A stretch of 12,069 bases of DNA, taken from assembly GCA_021203805.1 (NCBI GenBank), contig JAJQAM010000043.1, positions 1-12,069 on the forward strand. Reading direction: 5' to 3'. Both the position numbers and the translations under genes were made by a program. Positions 5,283-12,069 of the stretch are shown here, one piece after another (positions within the stretch are counted from its first letter, which is position 1; each line of letters begins with the position of its first letter). The DNA is from Coprobacillus sp. (GTDB lineage: Bacteria; Bacillota_I; Bacilli_A; RFN20; CAG-826). The notes beneath the pieces are model-generated. The model saw only the letters and a program-made list of their open reading frames with translations. It was not told the DNA's origin and made no database searches.

Positions 5283-6782
5283 ATGAATATAGATAATATT
5301 CCCACGGTAAGAGTTGGAATCATCGCGGTAAGCCGCGACTGTTTCCCTGAGTCTTTATCCGTTAAAAGAAGAACCGCTTTAATTAAAGCCTATAAAGCTA
5401 AATATGATCTTGATGAAATCTATGAGTGTCCTATATGTATTGTCGAAAGCGAGCTCCAGATGGAAGCCGCTTTAGCGGATGTTCTCGCTCATGGCTGTAA
5501 CGCTTTATGTATTTATCTAGGTAACTTTGGCCCTGAGATTAGTGAGACCATGCTCGCTGAGGAGTTTATTAGGCTCACTAAAGGCCCAGTGATGATGATT
5601 GGGGCCGCTGAGGAAACGCAAAATGATCTATTAGACGGAAGAGGAGACGCTTACTGCGGTATGCTTAACTGCGCTTATAACCTAAAGCTAAGAAAAGAAA
5701 CAGTCTATATTCCAAGCGAGCCCATTCAAAACGCGGCGGGATGCGCTAAATTAATCCATGAATTTATTCCAATTGCGAGAGCAGTTATCGGCGTTCATAA
5801 TCTTAAGATTATGACCTTTGGCCCTCGCCCTTCTAATTTCTTTGCGTGCAACGCTCCTATAGGACAGCTATTTGATCTTGGAGTGGAAATAGAGGAAAAC
5901 TCCGAGCTTGATCTCTTTGAATCCTATAAAAATCATGAAGGGGATAGAAGAATTAATAAAGTGGCCAAAGATATGGCTAAGGAGCTAGGAAATGGGAATA
6001 AGAAACCCGAGGTTCTTCCAAGGCTCGCTCAGTTTGAGATCACTCTTCTTGACTGGATAGATAGTCATAAAGGAAGTAAGAGCTATGTCTGTATCGCTCT
6101 TAAGTGTTGGCCGGCCTTTCAGACCCAGTTTGAGTTTGTTCCTTGCTACGTAAACTCGAGACTTGCCGCGCGCGGTATTCCTGTGAGCTGCGAAAATGAT
6201 ATATACGGCACTCTCTCCGAGTATATTGGAACATGCGTTACCGGTGAGTCTACTACCCTTCTAGATATAAATAACACTGTTCCTGATGATATGTTTGAAG
6301 AATCGATTAAAGGAAAATACACCGATAAACAAAGCGATGTCTTTATGGGTTTCCACTGCGGTAATACGGATATATGTCGCCTCTGTAATCCCTATATGAA
6401 TTATCAGCGTATTATGGCAAGAGCCCTCCCTAAAGAAGTGACAAATGGAACGCTAGACGGAGACCTAAAGCCAAGCGATGTGACTATTTATAGACTACAG
6501 GGAACTAGCGATAATCATATCTACGCCTACGCCGCTGAGGGAGCTATTATCCCAGTAAAACCTCGCTCTTTTGGAAGTATTGGTGTGTTTAATATTCCTG
6601 AAATGGGAAGGTTTTACCGCTACTTCTTAATTGAAAACTGCTTCCCTCATCACACCGCGGTGTGCTTCTCTCATGTCGGTAGAGAGCTCTTTGAAGTCTA
6701 CCGCTTACTCGGAGTGGAGCTCGTTGGTTATAACCACCCCGCTTCTCTCCCCTATGAGAAAGAAAATCCATTTAACAAATAA
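5283..6782 (+). CDS. FucI/AraA-superfamily sugar isomerase, candidate L-arabinose isomerase
   Basis: 499 residues. A ketol isomerase of the L-fucose/L-arabinose isomerase superfamily, cytosolic and probably Mn2+-dependent. VSCEND contains Glu304 and LLDINN contains Asp328, 24 residues apart. This is the spacing of the E. coli FucI metal ligands Glu337 and Asp361. His358 (FHCGNT) and His456/His457 are candidates for the remaining ligand. The length suits AraA or COG2407 proteins better than E. coli FucI (591). AGAGGT (5270-5275) supports the start. It is followed after 3 bp by an FGGY kinase and then by an AraD-type epimerase, so the likely reaction is L-arabinose to L-ribulose. A fucose or other aldose substrate cannot be excluded from sequence alone. 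The family is firm; the substrate is inferred from context. Confidence 0.85.
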   Translation: MNIDNIPTVRVGIIAVSRDCFPESLSVKRRTALIKAYKAKYDLDEIYECPICIVESELQMEAALADVLAHGCNALCIYLGNFGPEISETMLAEEFIRLTKGPVMMIGAAEETQNDLLDGRGDAYCGMLNCAYNLKLRKETVYIPSEPIQNAAGCAKLIHEFIPIARAVIGVHNLKIMTFGPRPSNFFACNAPIGQLFDLGVEIEENSELDLFESYKNHEGDRRINKVAKDMAKELGNGNKKPEVLPRLAQFEITLLDWIDSHKGSKSYVCIALKCWPAFQTQFEFVPCYVNSRLAARGIPVSCENDIYGTLSEYIGTCVTGESTTLLDINNTVPDDMFEESIKGKYTDKQSDVFMGFHCGNTDICRLCNPYMNYQRIMARALPKEVTNGTLDGDLKPSDVTIYRLQGTSDNHIYAYAAEGAIIPVKPRSFGSIGVFNIPEMGRFYRYFLIENCFPHHTAVCFSHVGRELFEVYRLLGVELVGYNHPASLPYEKENPFNK

Positions 6783-6785
6783 TCT

Positions 6786-8258
6786 ATGAAACAATATTTA
6801 GGAATAGAATTTGGGTCCACCCGAATCAAATCACTTTTAATAGATGAAAAAGCGGAGATAATCTCTAAAGGCTTTTTTGTGTGGGAAGATCATAAGGAAA
6901 ATGGTCTATATTCCTATAGCGAGGAAGAGATTCATGATGGACTAATTAAATCACTTAGTGATTTAAATAAAGGAAAACTAGTTGAATGCACCGCTATGGG
7001 AGTAAGCGCGATGATGCACGGATATCTCGCTCTTGATAAAGATGGTAATCTTCTTACTCCTTTTAGAACATGGAGAAACGAAAATACAAAAGAAGCAAGC
7101 AGACGTCTTACCGATTTATTTGGAGTTAATATACCGCTTAGGTGGTCTATCTCTCATCTTTATCAGGCCCTATTAAACGGAGAAGAACACGTGAGTAAAA
7201 TCGCTTATCTCACTACATTATCTAGCTATATTCACTATAAGTTAACTGGGGAAAAAGTCATTGGAATAGGAGACGCCTCTGGAATGTTCCCTGTTGATCC
7301 AAATACTGGCAATTATGATAAAGAAATGCTTCAAAAGTTCGATATTTTGCTTAAAGAGCATAATATTACCTATAAACTTGAAGATATTCTCCCTCGTATT
7401 GTAAAATGCGGACAAGTAGCCGGTAAAATTAGTAAAGAAGGAGCCCTTTTTAGCGGGAATTTACTTAAAGAAGGCACGATTTTATGCGCTCCTGAGGGAG
7501 ACGCCCAAACCGGAATGGTAGCGACTAACTCCATTAAGGTGAGAACTGGTAACGTAAGCGCCGGAACCTCCGCTTTTCTAATGGTAGTGATCCCTGGAGA
7601 GCTAAGGACTACTAATCCTGATGTTGATATAGTGCTTACCCCTGACGCTCACGAAGTTGTCATGATTCACGTTAATGAATGCACCTCTATTCTTAATGAA
7701 TGCGCAAGACGCTTTAAAGGAGTGCTCCCCGTTGGAATTGTTGGAACAGGGGATAAAGACCTAGTTGGCTATCTCATGAGTCAGTCTCTTCTCGCCTCTA
7801 GTGATTTAGACGGAATTACTCATCATAGCCTCTCAAAAGATCAAGCGGCTTTCTCTTTTGAAAAACCCTATTCAATTAAATATCATAAAAAGGACGTCTC
7901 TCTTCCTAATCTTATGAAAGCGGTTGTTTATGAATGCGTCGCCGAGCTTGCCACTAAAAGCCGCATCTTAGCTAGTGAAGATATCGAGATAAACGAGGTT
8001 ATAGGCTCAGGTGGCTACTTTGCCACGCCGCTTGTTGGGCAAAGCGCGATGAGCGCCGCTCTAGGCTGCCCTATAAGCGTTATGGATACCGCTAGCGAAG
8101 GAGGCCCTTGGGGGATAGCGGTTTTAAGCTCTTATCTATTCAGTAGCCTTTCACTAAGCGAGTATCTTGACCATATCTTCTCCACTCAAAATAAGATTAC
8201 AATTAATGCGGATAAAAAAGAAAAAGAAATGTTTAAACATTTCTTAGAAAACGATTAA
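6786..8258 (+). CDS. FGGY-family carbohydrate kinase, candidate ribulokinase
   Basis: 490 residues. An ATP-dependent ketose kinase of the sugar kinase/actin fold. The N-terminal phosphate loop is IEFGSTRIKSLLID (residues 7-20). AMMHGY (75-80) and FRTWRNENT (93-101) are substrate-side motifs. PEGDAQTG holds the probable catalytic base Asp239, GNVSAGTSAF (255-264) is the second phosphate motif, and GSGGYFATPLVGQ (407-419) is the adenosine motif. It is somewhat shorter than typical ribulokinases and not a close AraB look-alike. The position between isomerase and AraD argues for L-ribulose 5-phosphorylation; xylulose or another ketose is possible. It starts only 3 bp after the isomerase stop with no clear Shine-Dalgarno sequence, suggesting translational coupling. 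Confidence 0.85.
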   Translation: MKQYLGIEFGSTRIKSLLIDEKAEIISKGFFVWEDHKENGLYSYSEEEIHDGLIKSLSDLNKGKLVECTAMGVSAMMHGYLALDKDGNLLTPFRTWRNENTKEASRRLTDLFGVNIPLRWSISHLYQALLNGEEHVSKIAYLTTLSSYIHYKLTGEKVIGIGDASGMFPVDPNTGNYDKEMLQKFDILLKEHNITYKLEDILPRIVKCGQVAGKISKEGALFSGNLLKEGTILCAPEGDAQTGMVATNSIKVRTGNVSAGTSAFLMVVIPGELRTTNPDVDIVLTPDAHEVVMIHVNECTSILNECARRFKGVLPVGIVGTGDKDLVGYLMSQSLLASSDLDGITHHSLSKDQAAFSFEKPYSIKYHKKDVSLPNLMKAVVYECVAELATKSRILASEDIEINEVIGSGGYFATPLVGQSAMSAALGCPISVMDTASEGGPWGIAVLSSYLFSSLSLSEYLDHIFSTQNKITINADKKEKEMFKHFLEND

Positions 8259-8278
8259 AATTATATCTAGCGCTAAAT

Positions 8279-8284
8279 AGGAGG
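8279..8284 (+). promoter_or_regulatory. Consensus ribosome binding site of the epimerase gene
   Basis: A full AGGAGG lies 9 nt before ATG 8294, in the 35-bp gap after the kinase. It is much stronger than the signals of the two upstream genes and fixes the start. Confidence 0.85.
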
Positions 8285-8293
8285 ATTAAATAT

Positions 8294-9058
8294 ATGCTTG
8301 AAGAACTTAAAAAATCTGTGATGGAAGCTAATAAAGAGCTAGGAGAACACGGCCTAGTTACTCTTACCTGGGGAAACTGCTCCGCCTTTGATAAGGATAG
8401 TGGTTATGTTGTTATTAAGCCAAGCGGAGTGCCTTACGCTGAGCTCACTCCAAAAGATATGGTCGTAGTGGATCTAGACGGAAACGTGATTGAAGGAGTC
8501 CTTAAACCCTCAAGTGACACCCCCACTCATCTCTATATCTATAAACACTTCCCTAAAATTAAAGCTATTGTTCACACTCACTCAACCTTTGCTTGCGCTT
8601 GGGCTCAAGCGGGAAAGGATCTTCCAGTTTATGGAACGACCCATGCGGATAGCTTTCACGGACCAGTTCCTTGTACCCGTCAGCTTACCCCGGAAGAGAC
8701 AGTTAATGACTACGAGCTAAATACCGGGAAACTAATTGTTGAGACTTTTAAGAGCCGCGACTATGTTGTGACCCCTGGAGTGTTAGTTAGAAATCACGGT
8801 CCATTTGTTTGGGGGGCTACTCTTAAAGAGGCCGTCGAAAACGCAATTGTGTTAGAGCTCATCTGCCATATGGCGGTAGCGACTCTTACCATTAATCCTG
8901 AAGCCGAGACTCTTCCTAAACATATTATTGATAAGCATTACTATCGAAAACACGGCGTTAACGCCTATTACGGTCAGGATAAAAACGTGGCGAGTACAAC
9001 ATCCCGTACCACTAAGGCTACTAAACCCGCTAAAAAAAGCAAAAAAGAAATAAAATAA
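8294..9058 (+). CDS. araD: L-ribulose-5-phosphate 4-epimerase
   Basis: 254 residues, class II aldolase/epimerase family. It converts L-ribulose-5-phosphate to D-xylulose-5-phosphate, feeding the pentose phosphate pathway. All E. coli AraD functional residues appear in register: Asp75 in KPSSDTPTH, His94 and His96 in VHTHST, and His168 in RNHGPF (the metal site), with Asp119 in THADSF and Tyr225/Tyr226 in AYYGQ as the proton-transfer pair. The SSDTPTH context with Asp rather than Glu favours AraD over fuculose-1-phosphate aldolase. Normal AraD ends near AYYGQ (about 231 residues); this one has a further 26-residue Thr/Lys/Ala-rich tail. It is the last gene of the operon, followed by a terminator. 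Confidence 0.95.
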   Translation: MLEELKKSVMEANKELGEHGLVTLTWGNCSAFDKDSGYVVIKPSGVPYAELTPKDMVVVDLDGNVIEGVLKPSSDTPTHLYIYKHFPKIKAIVHTHSTFACAWAQAGKDLPVYGTTHADSFHGPVPCTRQLTPEETVNDYELNTGKLIVETFKSRDYVVTPGVLVRNHGPFVWGATLKEAVENAIVLELICHMAVATLTINPEAETLPKHIIDKHYYRKHGVNAYYGQDKNVASTTSRTTKATKPAKKSKKEIK

Positions 9059-9083
9059 TTAAGTATTGCTTTAGTTTTTACTT

Positions 9084-9115
9084 AAAATATCTCCTTTATT
9101 TGGAGGTATTTTTTT
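9084..9115 (+). terminator. Intrinsic terminator of the pentose operon
   Basis: An 11-bp stem, AAAATATCTCC / GGAGGTATTTT with one G-T wobble, closes a 7-nt loop and runs into T residues. It begins 26 bp after the araD stop. Confidence 0.88.
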
Positions 9116-9147
9116 ATGTCATGTTATTATTTAGTTTCTATATAGAG

Positions 9148-9172
9148 ATTAAAAAGTTATTAGCTTTTTAAT
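9148..9172. other. AT-rich hairpin in the spacer after the pentose operon
   Basis: A perfect 9-bp inverted repeat, ATTAAAAAG / CTTTTTAAT, has a 7-nt loop. It could be a weak backup terminator but has almost no G/C in the stem, so its significance is uncertain. Confidence 0.35.
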
Positions 9173-9191
9173 TTAATATCTTAAATTATGA

Positions 9192-9212
9192 TTTATCTTA
9201 TGATAAGATAAA
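9192..9212. promoter_or_regulatory. 21-bp near-perfect dyad upstream of the zinc-ribbon/rsmE/mtaB operon
   Basis: Two perfect 10-nt arms (TTTATCTTAT and ATAAGATAAA) flank a single central G, ending 20 bp before the first start codon. TATGAT inside it (9199-9204) could be a -10 box, which would put the dyad over the core promoter as an operator. A protein-binding site is more likely than an RNA hairpin because a one-base loop cannot form. Confidence 0.45.
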
Positions 9213-9232
9213 AAAAGCGATGGGATAGATGG

Positions 9233-9667
9233 ATGCCATACTGTAAATACTGCAATAGTCGAATATCTAAATTTGACACTGATAGGTGTCCTCTTTGTGG
9301 TGGAGAAAGACCCCTTGATGGTGTGACTAGTGAGACGATTGATATCACTAAAGAAATCAAAATGGATGGCTCTGAGTTTACTAACTATAAACCTAAGAGA
9401 AGAGGTATTTGTTTTGCCTGGAGCGCTACGCTTGGAATCTTTGGAGCTCCTTGGTTTTATCTAAAATATAACTGGCGCGGCGTTTTCTGGATGATAGTGA
9501 ATCTCCTAATTATATTAGGAGGAGGACTTACTTTAGGCTTTCTTTTAGATACCTGGATTTATCTTGTTATCATCGTGGTGACTATGTATGTCCTTAATCT
9601 CCTATTTGGTCTATTCTTTCTATTTAGAGATAATCTGAAATCTAAAGATGGGGAGTTTGTGCGTTGA
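9233..9667 (+). CDS. Zinc-ribbon, TM2-like membrane protein of unknown function
   Basis: 144 residues. An N-terminal zinc ribbon has CKYC (Cys4, Cys7) and CPLC (Cys19, Cys22). A hydrophilic segment ends in KPKRRG (about 54-58). Two or three hydrophobic segments follow (about 59-76, 80-102, 107-131), containing GIFGAPWFYLKYNWRGVFWMI, which resembles the glycine/aromatic signature of TM2 domains. The tail is charged and probably cytoplasmic. The start is preceded by a weak GGGAT signal (9223-9227). Its stop overlaps the rsmE start by 4 nt (TTGA), so the two are cotranscribed and probably translationally coupled. The role is unknown; the link to rRNA methylation may be only positional. Confidence 0.85.
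   Translation: MPYCKYCNSRISKFDTDRCPLCGGERPLDGVTSETIDITKEIKMDGSEFTNYKPKRRGICFAWSATLGIFGAPWFYLKYNWRGVFWMIVNLLIILGGGLTLGFLLDTWIYLVIIVVTMYVLNLLFGLFFLFRDNLKSKDGEFVR
9650..9655 (+). promoter_or_regulatory. Ribosome binding site that decides the TTG start of rsmE
   Basis: GGGGAG lies 8 nt before TTG 9664, inside the 3' end of the preceding gene. No ATG occurs at a suitable place, and the product would begin M-R-Q-R-Y-F, the usual RsmE N-terminus. Confidence 0.75.
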
Positions 9668-10386
9668 GACAGCGCTATTTCCCTCTTAGTATTGAATCCA
9701 ATAAGATCCTTGTTTCCCCTTCAGACGAACATCACATCTTACATGTCATGAGAAAGAAGGTTGGAGATGAGCTCTTTTTTTCATATGAAGGTCATTCATA
9801 TGTAGGAAGAATTGATAGTGTTTCTCCGCTTTTAATTTCTTTAATGTATGAAGAAAAAGAGGTAAACGAGCTTCCTGTTGACGTCACTTTATACATCTGC
9901 TCTCTTAAAAAGGATAAAAACGAATTTATTTTACAAAAAGCCAGTGAATTAGGCGTAAAGAAAGTGGTTTTTGTAAATTCCGCTCGAGTAGTGAATCATA
10001 TGGATGAAAATGATTTAAGCCGGTATTGCGCGAGATTTAATAAAATCATTAAAGAGGCGTGTGAGCAGTCTCAAAGGGCTGATCTAATGGAAATTGGGGG
10101 TGTTATATCCCTTAAAGATATGCCTTCTAATGAGGAGCTTAAACTTGTTCCTTACGAGATGGAAGAAGGCGGAACCGCTTCTCTTATTAAGGAGCTAGAG
10201 TCAATTAAAGATTATAAGTCTGTTGGAGTTATAGTGGGCCCAGAGGGCGGCTTCACGCCTGAAGAAATTACTCTTCTTAAAGAGAAGGGCTATAAGAGTG
10301 TTTCTCTTGGAAATAGAATATTAAGAAGCGAAACCGCGGCTATCTATATCTTAAGCGCGATTAATCTATATGCGGAGAAAGAGTAA
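9664..10386 (+). CDS. rsmE: 16S rRNA (uracil-1498-N3)-methyltransferase RsmE
   Basis: 240 residues, the normal family length. A SPOUT-class, SAM-dependent enzyme that methylates N3 of U1498 in 16S rRNA. An N-terminal PUA-like RNA-binding region (about 1-70) begins with RQRYF. The SPOUT domain has EACEQSQR (131-138), VGPEGGFT (191-198) and LGNRILRSETA (215-225), the SAM-binding trefoil-knot motifs. Translation starts at TTG within the stop of the upstream gene. The next gene begins 2 bp after its stop. In Bacillota rsmE is often next to prmA and mtaB; here prmA is absent from the window and the upstream place is taken by a zinc-ribbon membrane protein. Confidence 0.96.
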   Translation: MRQRYFPLSIESNKILVSPSDEHHILHVMRKKVGDELFFSYEGHSYVGRIDSVSPLLISLMYEEKEVNELPVDVTLYICSLKKDKNEFILQKASELGVKKVVFVNSARVVNHMDENDLSRYCARFNKIIKEACEQSQRADLMEIGGVISLKDMPSNEELKLVPYEMEEGGTASLIKELESIKDYKSVGVIVGPEGGFTPEEITLLKEKGYKSVSLGNRILRSETAAIYILSAINLYAEKE

Positions 10387-10388
10387 GA

Positions 10389-11171
10389 ATGAATATCTAC
10401 GAGTTCATGGAGAAATATCAAAGAAAGAGAAATGTATTCGAAAAGAGCTACGAATATCGATTTTTTATTGAGCATCGCTACATGCTTAATAAATTTCCTA
10501 CTTTTTCCTTTCTTTTTGATAGTGACTATGATGATTTTGATATCATGAGAGCTAATATTATCATCCGCTCCCTCCTCACAAAAAAGAAAATTGAAGATGA
10601 AGTTTTATCTCTTAATGAGAGAGCGGATAAAGGAGAAATTATTAACCATCAAAACTACGTAAAGGCGATTCTTGATGTGACCTACAATTTGCCCTATTAC
10701 TTAGAGGAGAAAAATAAGATTTATCTTCCTATATTTAATAGAGCCATTAATAGCGTTTATCTTCATGAACCAGAGAAACTTCTCCTCTCTCCTTATAACC
10801 ATCTCTTTACTGATTACTCCGCTAACATAGTGGACCCATTTGATACATATGGGCCTCTTTTATATGACTCTTTATTTACTAGGCTTGTTAACGTTGGAAC
10901 TAATGGGGAGGAATACGCTTTCTTCCACTATGACACAAATACTATCTATATCGTTAATAAAGAGGGAAGGCTTGATAATAAGATTGTTTTATTTGATAAA
11001 TATTTAAAAAGAGTGCAATTCCGGGATATGCTTGAGAGAATTGAGCCGGTTATGAATGCTTATTTTGCTAATGATATGCAGGGCTTTTATGACGCTTTAA
11101 TCGATAATAATCTCTTATCTAGGAAAGCTCTTTATTACTATCTCATCAAATATAAAAAGAGTAAAAAATGA
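10389..11171 (+). CDS. Uncharacterised protein between rsmE and mtaB
   Basis: 260 residues; I do not recognise the family. No signal peptide, membrane segment or cysteine motif is seen. It is rich in Tyr, Phe, Asn and Lys and is predicted soluble. The N-terminal half looks mainly helical, with a charged stretch LTKKKIEDEVLSLNERADKG (63-82). The segment 172-205 (EEYAFFHYDTNTIYIVNKEG, then NKIVLFDKYLK) looks like consecutive beta strands, and the C-terminal part (about 206-258) is helical, ending in a basic KYKKSKK tail. GGAG (10374-10377) supports the start, 2 bp after rsmE. Its last codons overlap mtaB by 4 nt (ATGA). The tight packing shows it is expressed with the RNA-modification genes, but no function can be inferred. 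Confidence 0.85.
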   Translation: MNIYEFMEKYQRKRNVFEKSYEYRFFIEHRYMLNKFPTFSFLFDSDYDDFDIMRANIIIRSLLTKKKIEDEVLSLNERADKGEIINHQNYVKAILDVTYNLPYYLEEKNKIYLPIFNRAINSVYLHEPEKLLLSPYNHLFTDYSANIVDPFDTYGPLLYDSLFTRLVNVGTNGEEYAFFHYDTNTIYIVNKEGRLDNKIVLFDKYLKRVQFRDMLERIEPVMNAYFANDMQGFYDALIDNNLLSRKALYYYLIKYKKSKK

Positions 11172-12069
11172 AAACTATTTCTTACTATTATCTTGGATGT
11201 AAAGTTAATCACTATGAGTGCAGCGCTGTTATTCAGCCTTTTTTAAATAATGGGTATGAGCTAAGTGATGAAGATAATCCAGATGTCGTTATTGTTAACA
11301 CTTGTAGCGTTACATCCGTAGCCGATCAAAAGTCTCGTCAGCTTATTAGAAGAGTGAGAAAAAATAACCCACATTCTATTCTTGTAGTGATGGGATGTTT
11401 TCTACAAGGGCACGCTGAATTAATCAAAGATTTTGATATCGATATCGCGCTTGGCACTTCTCATCGAAATGAGATTTTTGAGCTTGCTTGTAAGTTTGAA
11501 AAAGACCACGAGAAGATCACTCTTATCGATAGCGATGTTCGTCAGTTTACTTATGAAGAGCTAGGAAGTAACACTCTAAGTGAAAACGTGAGAGCCTACA
11601 TTAAGATTCAGGATGGATGTAATAACTTTTGCTCCTACTGTCTTATCCCCTATGTCAGGGGAAGAAGTAGATCCCGAGACGCTGAAGATGTTTTAATGGA
11701 AGCCCGCTACCTCGTTAGTAAAGGCTATAAAGAAATAGTGGTGTCTGGAATTGATATTGGCTCATACGGTCTAGACTCTGGAGATGTCTCTTTTAACCAA
11801 CTTATTGAAAAACTTCTTAATATCAAAGGCCTAGAAAGACTTACCATCTCATCGCTAGAGGCCTCGCAGATTGATGACGAGTTTATTTCTTTATTTGGTA
11901 AGTACTCTAATCTTGCTAAGCATCTTCATATCCCGCTTCAAAGCGGCTCTAATAAAATCCTTCATGATATGCACCGTAAATATGAGACAGATTCCTTTCT
12001 CTCTAAGATTAATCACATAAGAGCCCTTGTCCCTGATATCGCTATTACGACAGATGTCATCGTGGGTTT
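11168..12069 (+). CDS. mtaB: tRNA t6A37 methylthiotransferase MtaB, 3' end outside window
   Basis: 300 complete codons are visible; the family is usually about 430-450 residues, so the C-terminal part including the TRAM domain is missing only because the window ends. The enzyme is a radical-SAM methylthiotransferase that converts t6A37 to ms2t6A37 in ANN-decoding tRNAs. The N-terminal UPF0004 domain has the second-cluster cysteines Cys11 (LGCKVNHYE, the MtaB hallmark), Cys46 (NTCSVT) and Cys77 (MGC). The radical-SAM site is CNNFCSYC (Cys151, Cys155, Cys158). Further family motifs are VVSGIDIGSYG and LHIPLQSGSNKIL. The start codon overlaps the preceding stop as ATGA, indicating translational coupling. 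The LGCKVN motif favours MtaB over MiaB or RimO. Confidence 0.95.
   Translation, partial: MKTISYYYLGCKVNHYECSAVIQPFLNNGYELSDEDNPDVVIVNTCSVTSVADQKSRQLIRRVRKNNPHSILVVMGCFLQGHAELIKDFDIDIALGTSHRNEIFELACKFEKDHEKITLIDSDVRQFTYEELGSNTLSENVRAYIKIQDGCNNFCSYCLIPYVRGRSRSRDAEDVLMEARYLVSKGYKEIVVSGIDIGSYGLDSGDVSFNQLIEKLLNIKGLERLTISSLEASQIDDEFISLFGKYSNLAKHLHIPLQSGSNKILHDMHRKYETDSFLSKINHIRALVPDIAITTDVIVG

Noticed and set aside
8268..8275. TAGCGCTA palindrome between kinase and araD
   Set aside because: An 8-bp palindrome without a T-run or flanking symmetry; not a terminator and not distinguishable from chance.
8294..9058. L-fuculose-1-phosphate aldolase (FucA) instead of AraD, suggested by the FucI-like isomerase
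   Set aside because: The residues match AraD (Asp75 in SSDTPTH, Asp119, AYYGQ tyrosine) and the first part aligns in register with E. coli AraD.
9233..11171. Mycoplasma-type genetic code (TGA read as Trp)
   Set aside because: TGA ends two genes exactly at coupled start codons, and tryptophans are encoded by TGG throughout.

Overview
The window looks like a chromosomal segment of an AT-rich, low-GC Gram-positive bacterium (Bacillota), plausibly a gut Bacilli, Erysipelotrichia or RF39-type lineage. The support is: A/T-heavy intergenic DNA, AGGAGG-type ribosome binding sites, TTGACA/TATAAT-type promoters, CCA-encoding tRNAs, an rsmE-mtaB neighbourhood, and a lipoprotein signal peptide with a type I galactan hydrolase behind it. 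TGA is used as a stop and tryptophan is TGG, so the genetic code is standard rather than mycoplasmal. The exact taxon is an inference.

Layout. Positions 38-75 hold the terminator of an unseen upstream gene. 195-4112 is one very large lipoprotein: three Ig-like (Big-type) domains, four copies of an unnamed beta-rich module, then a C-terminal GH53 endo-beta-1,4-galactanase. After its terminator (4144-4167) comes a 320-bp gene-free stretch. It contains a promoter, an operator-like dyad, three degenerate ~47-bp tandem repeats and an intrinsic terminator, and may be an independent small-RNA unit. A strong promoter (4443-4471) then drives tRNA-Met, tRNA-CAT (probably Ile2) and tRNA-Ser(TGA). They end at a bidirectional terminator shared with a minus-strand zinc-ribbon membrane protein (4800-5165).

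From 5283 to 9058 is a three-gene pentose operon: a FucI/AraA-superfamily isomerase, an FGGY sugar kinase and an AraD-type L-ribulose-5-phosphate 4-epimerase. Together they could take L-arabinose to D-xylulose-5-phosphate. GH53 attacks the galactan backbone of arabinogalactan, whose side chains carry L-arabinose, so the lipoprotein and the operon may serve the same plant polysaccharide. No transporter, arabinosidase or regulator is visible here.

After a terminator and an AT-rich spacer containing a 21-bp dyad, 9233-12069 is a tightly packed operon with stop/start overlaps: a zinc-ribbon TM2-like membrane protein, rsmE (TTG start), an unrecognised 260-residue protein, and mtaB, which runs off the right edge. 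It combines RNA modification genes with two proteins of unknown role.

The most unusual items are the repeat-bearing putative small-RNA unit, the four-fold module array of the galactanase, a tRNA-Met with an irregular T arm, and the FucI-like replacement for AraA.
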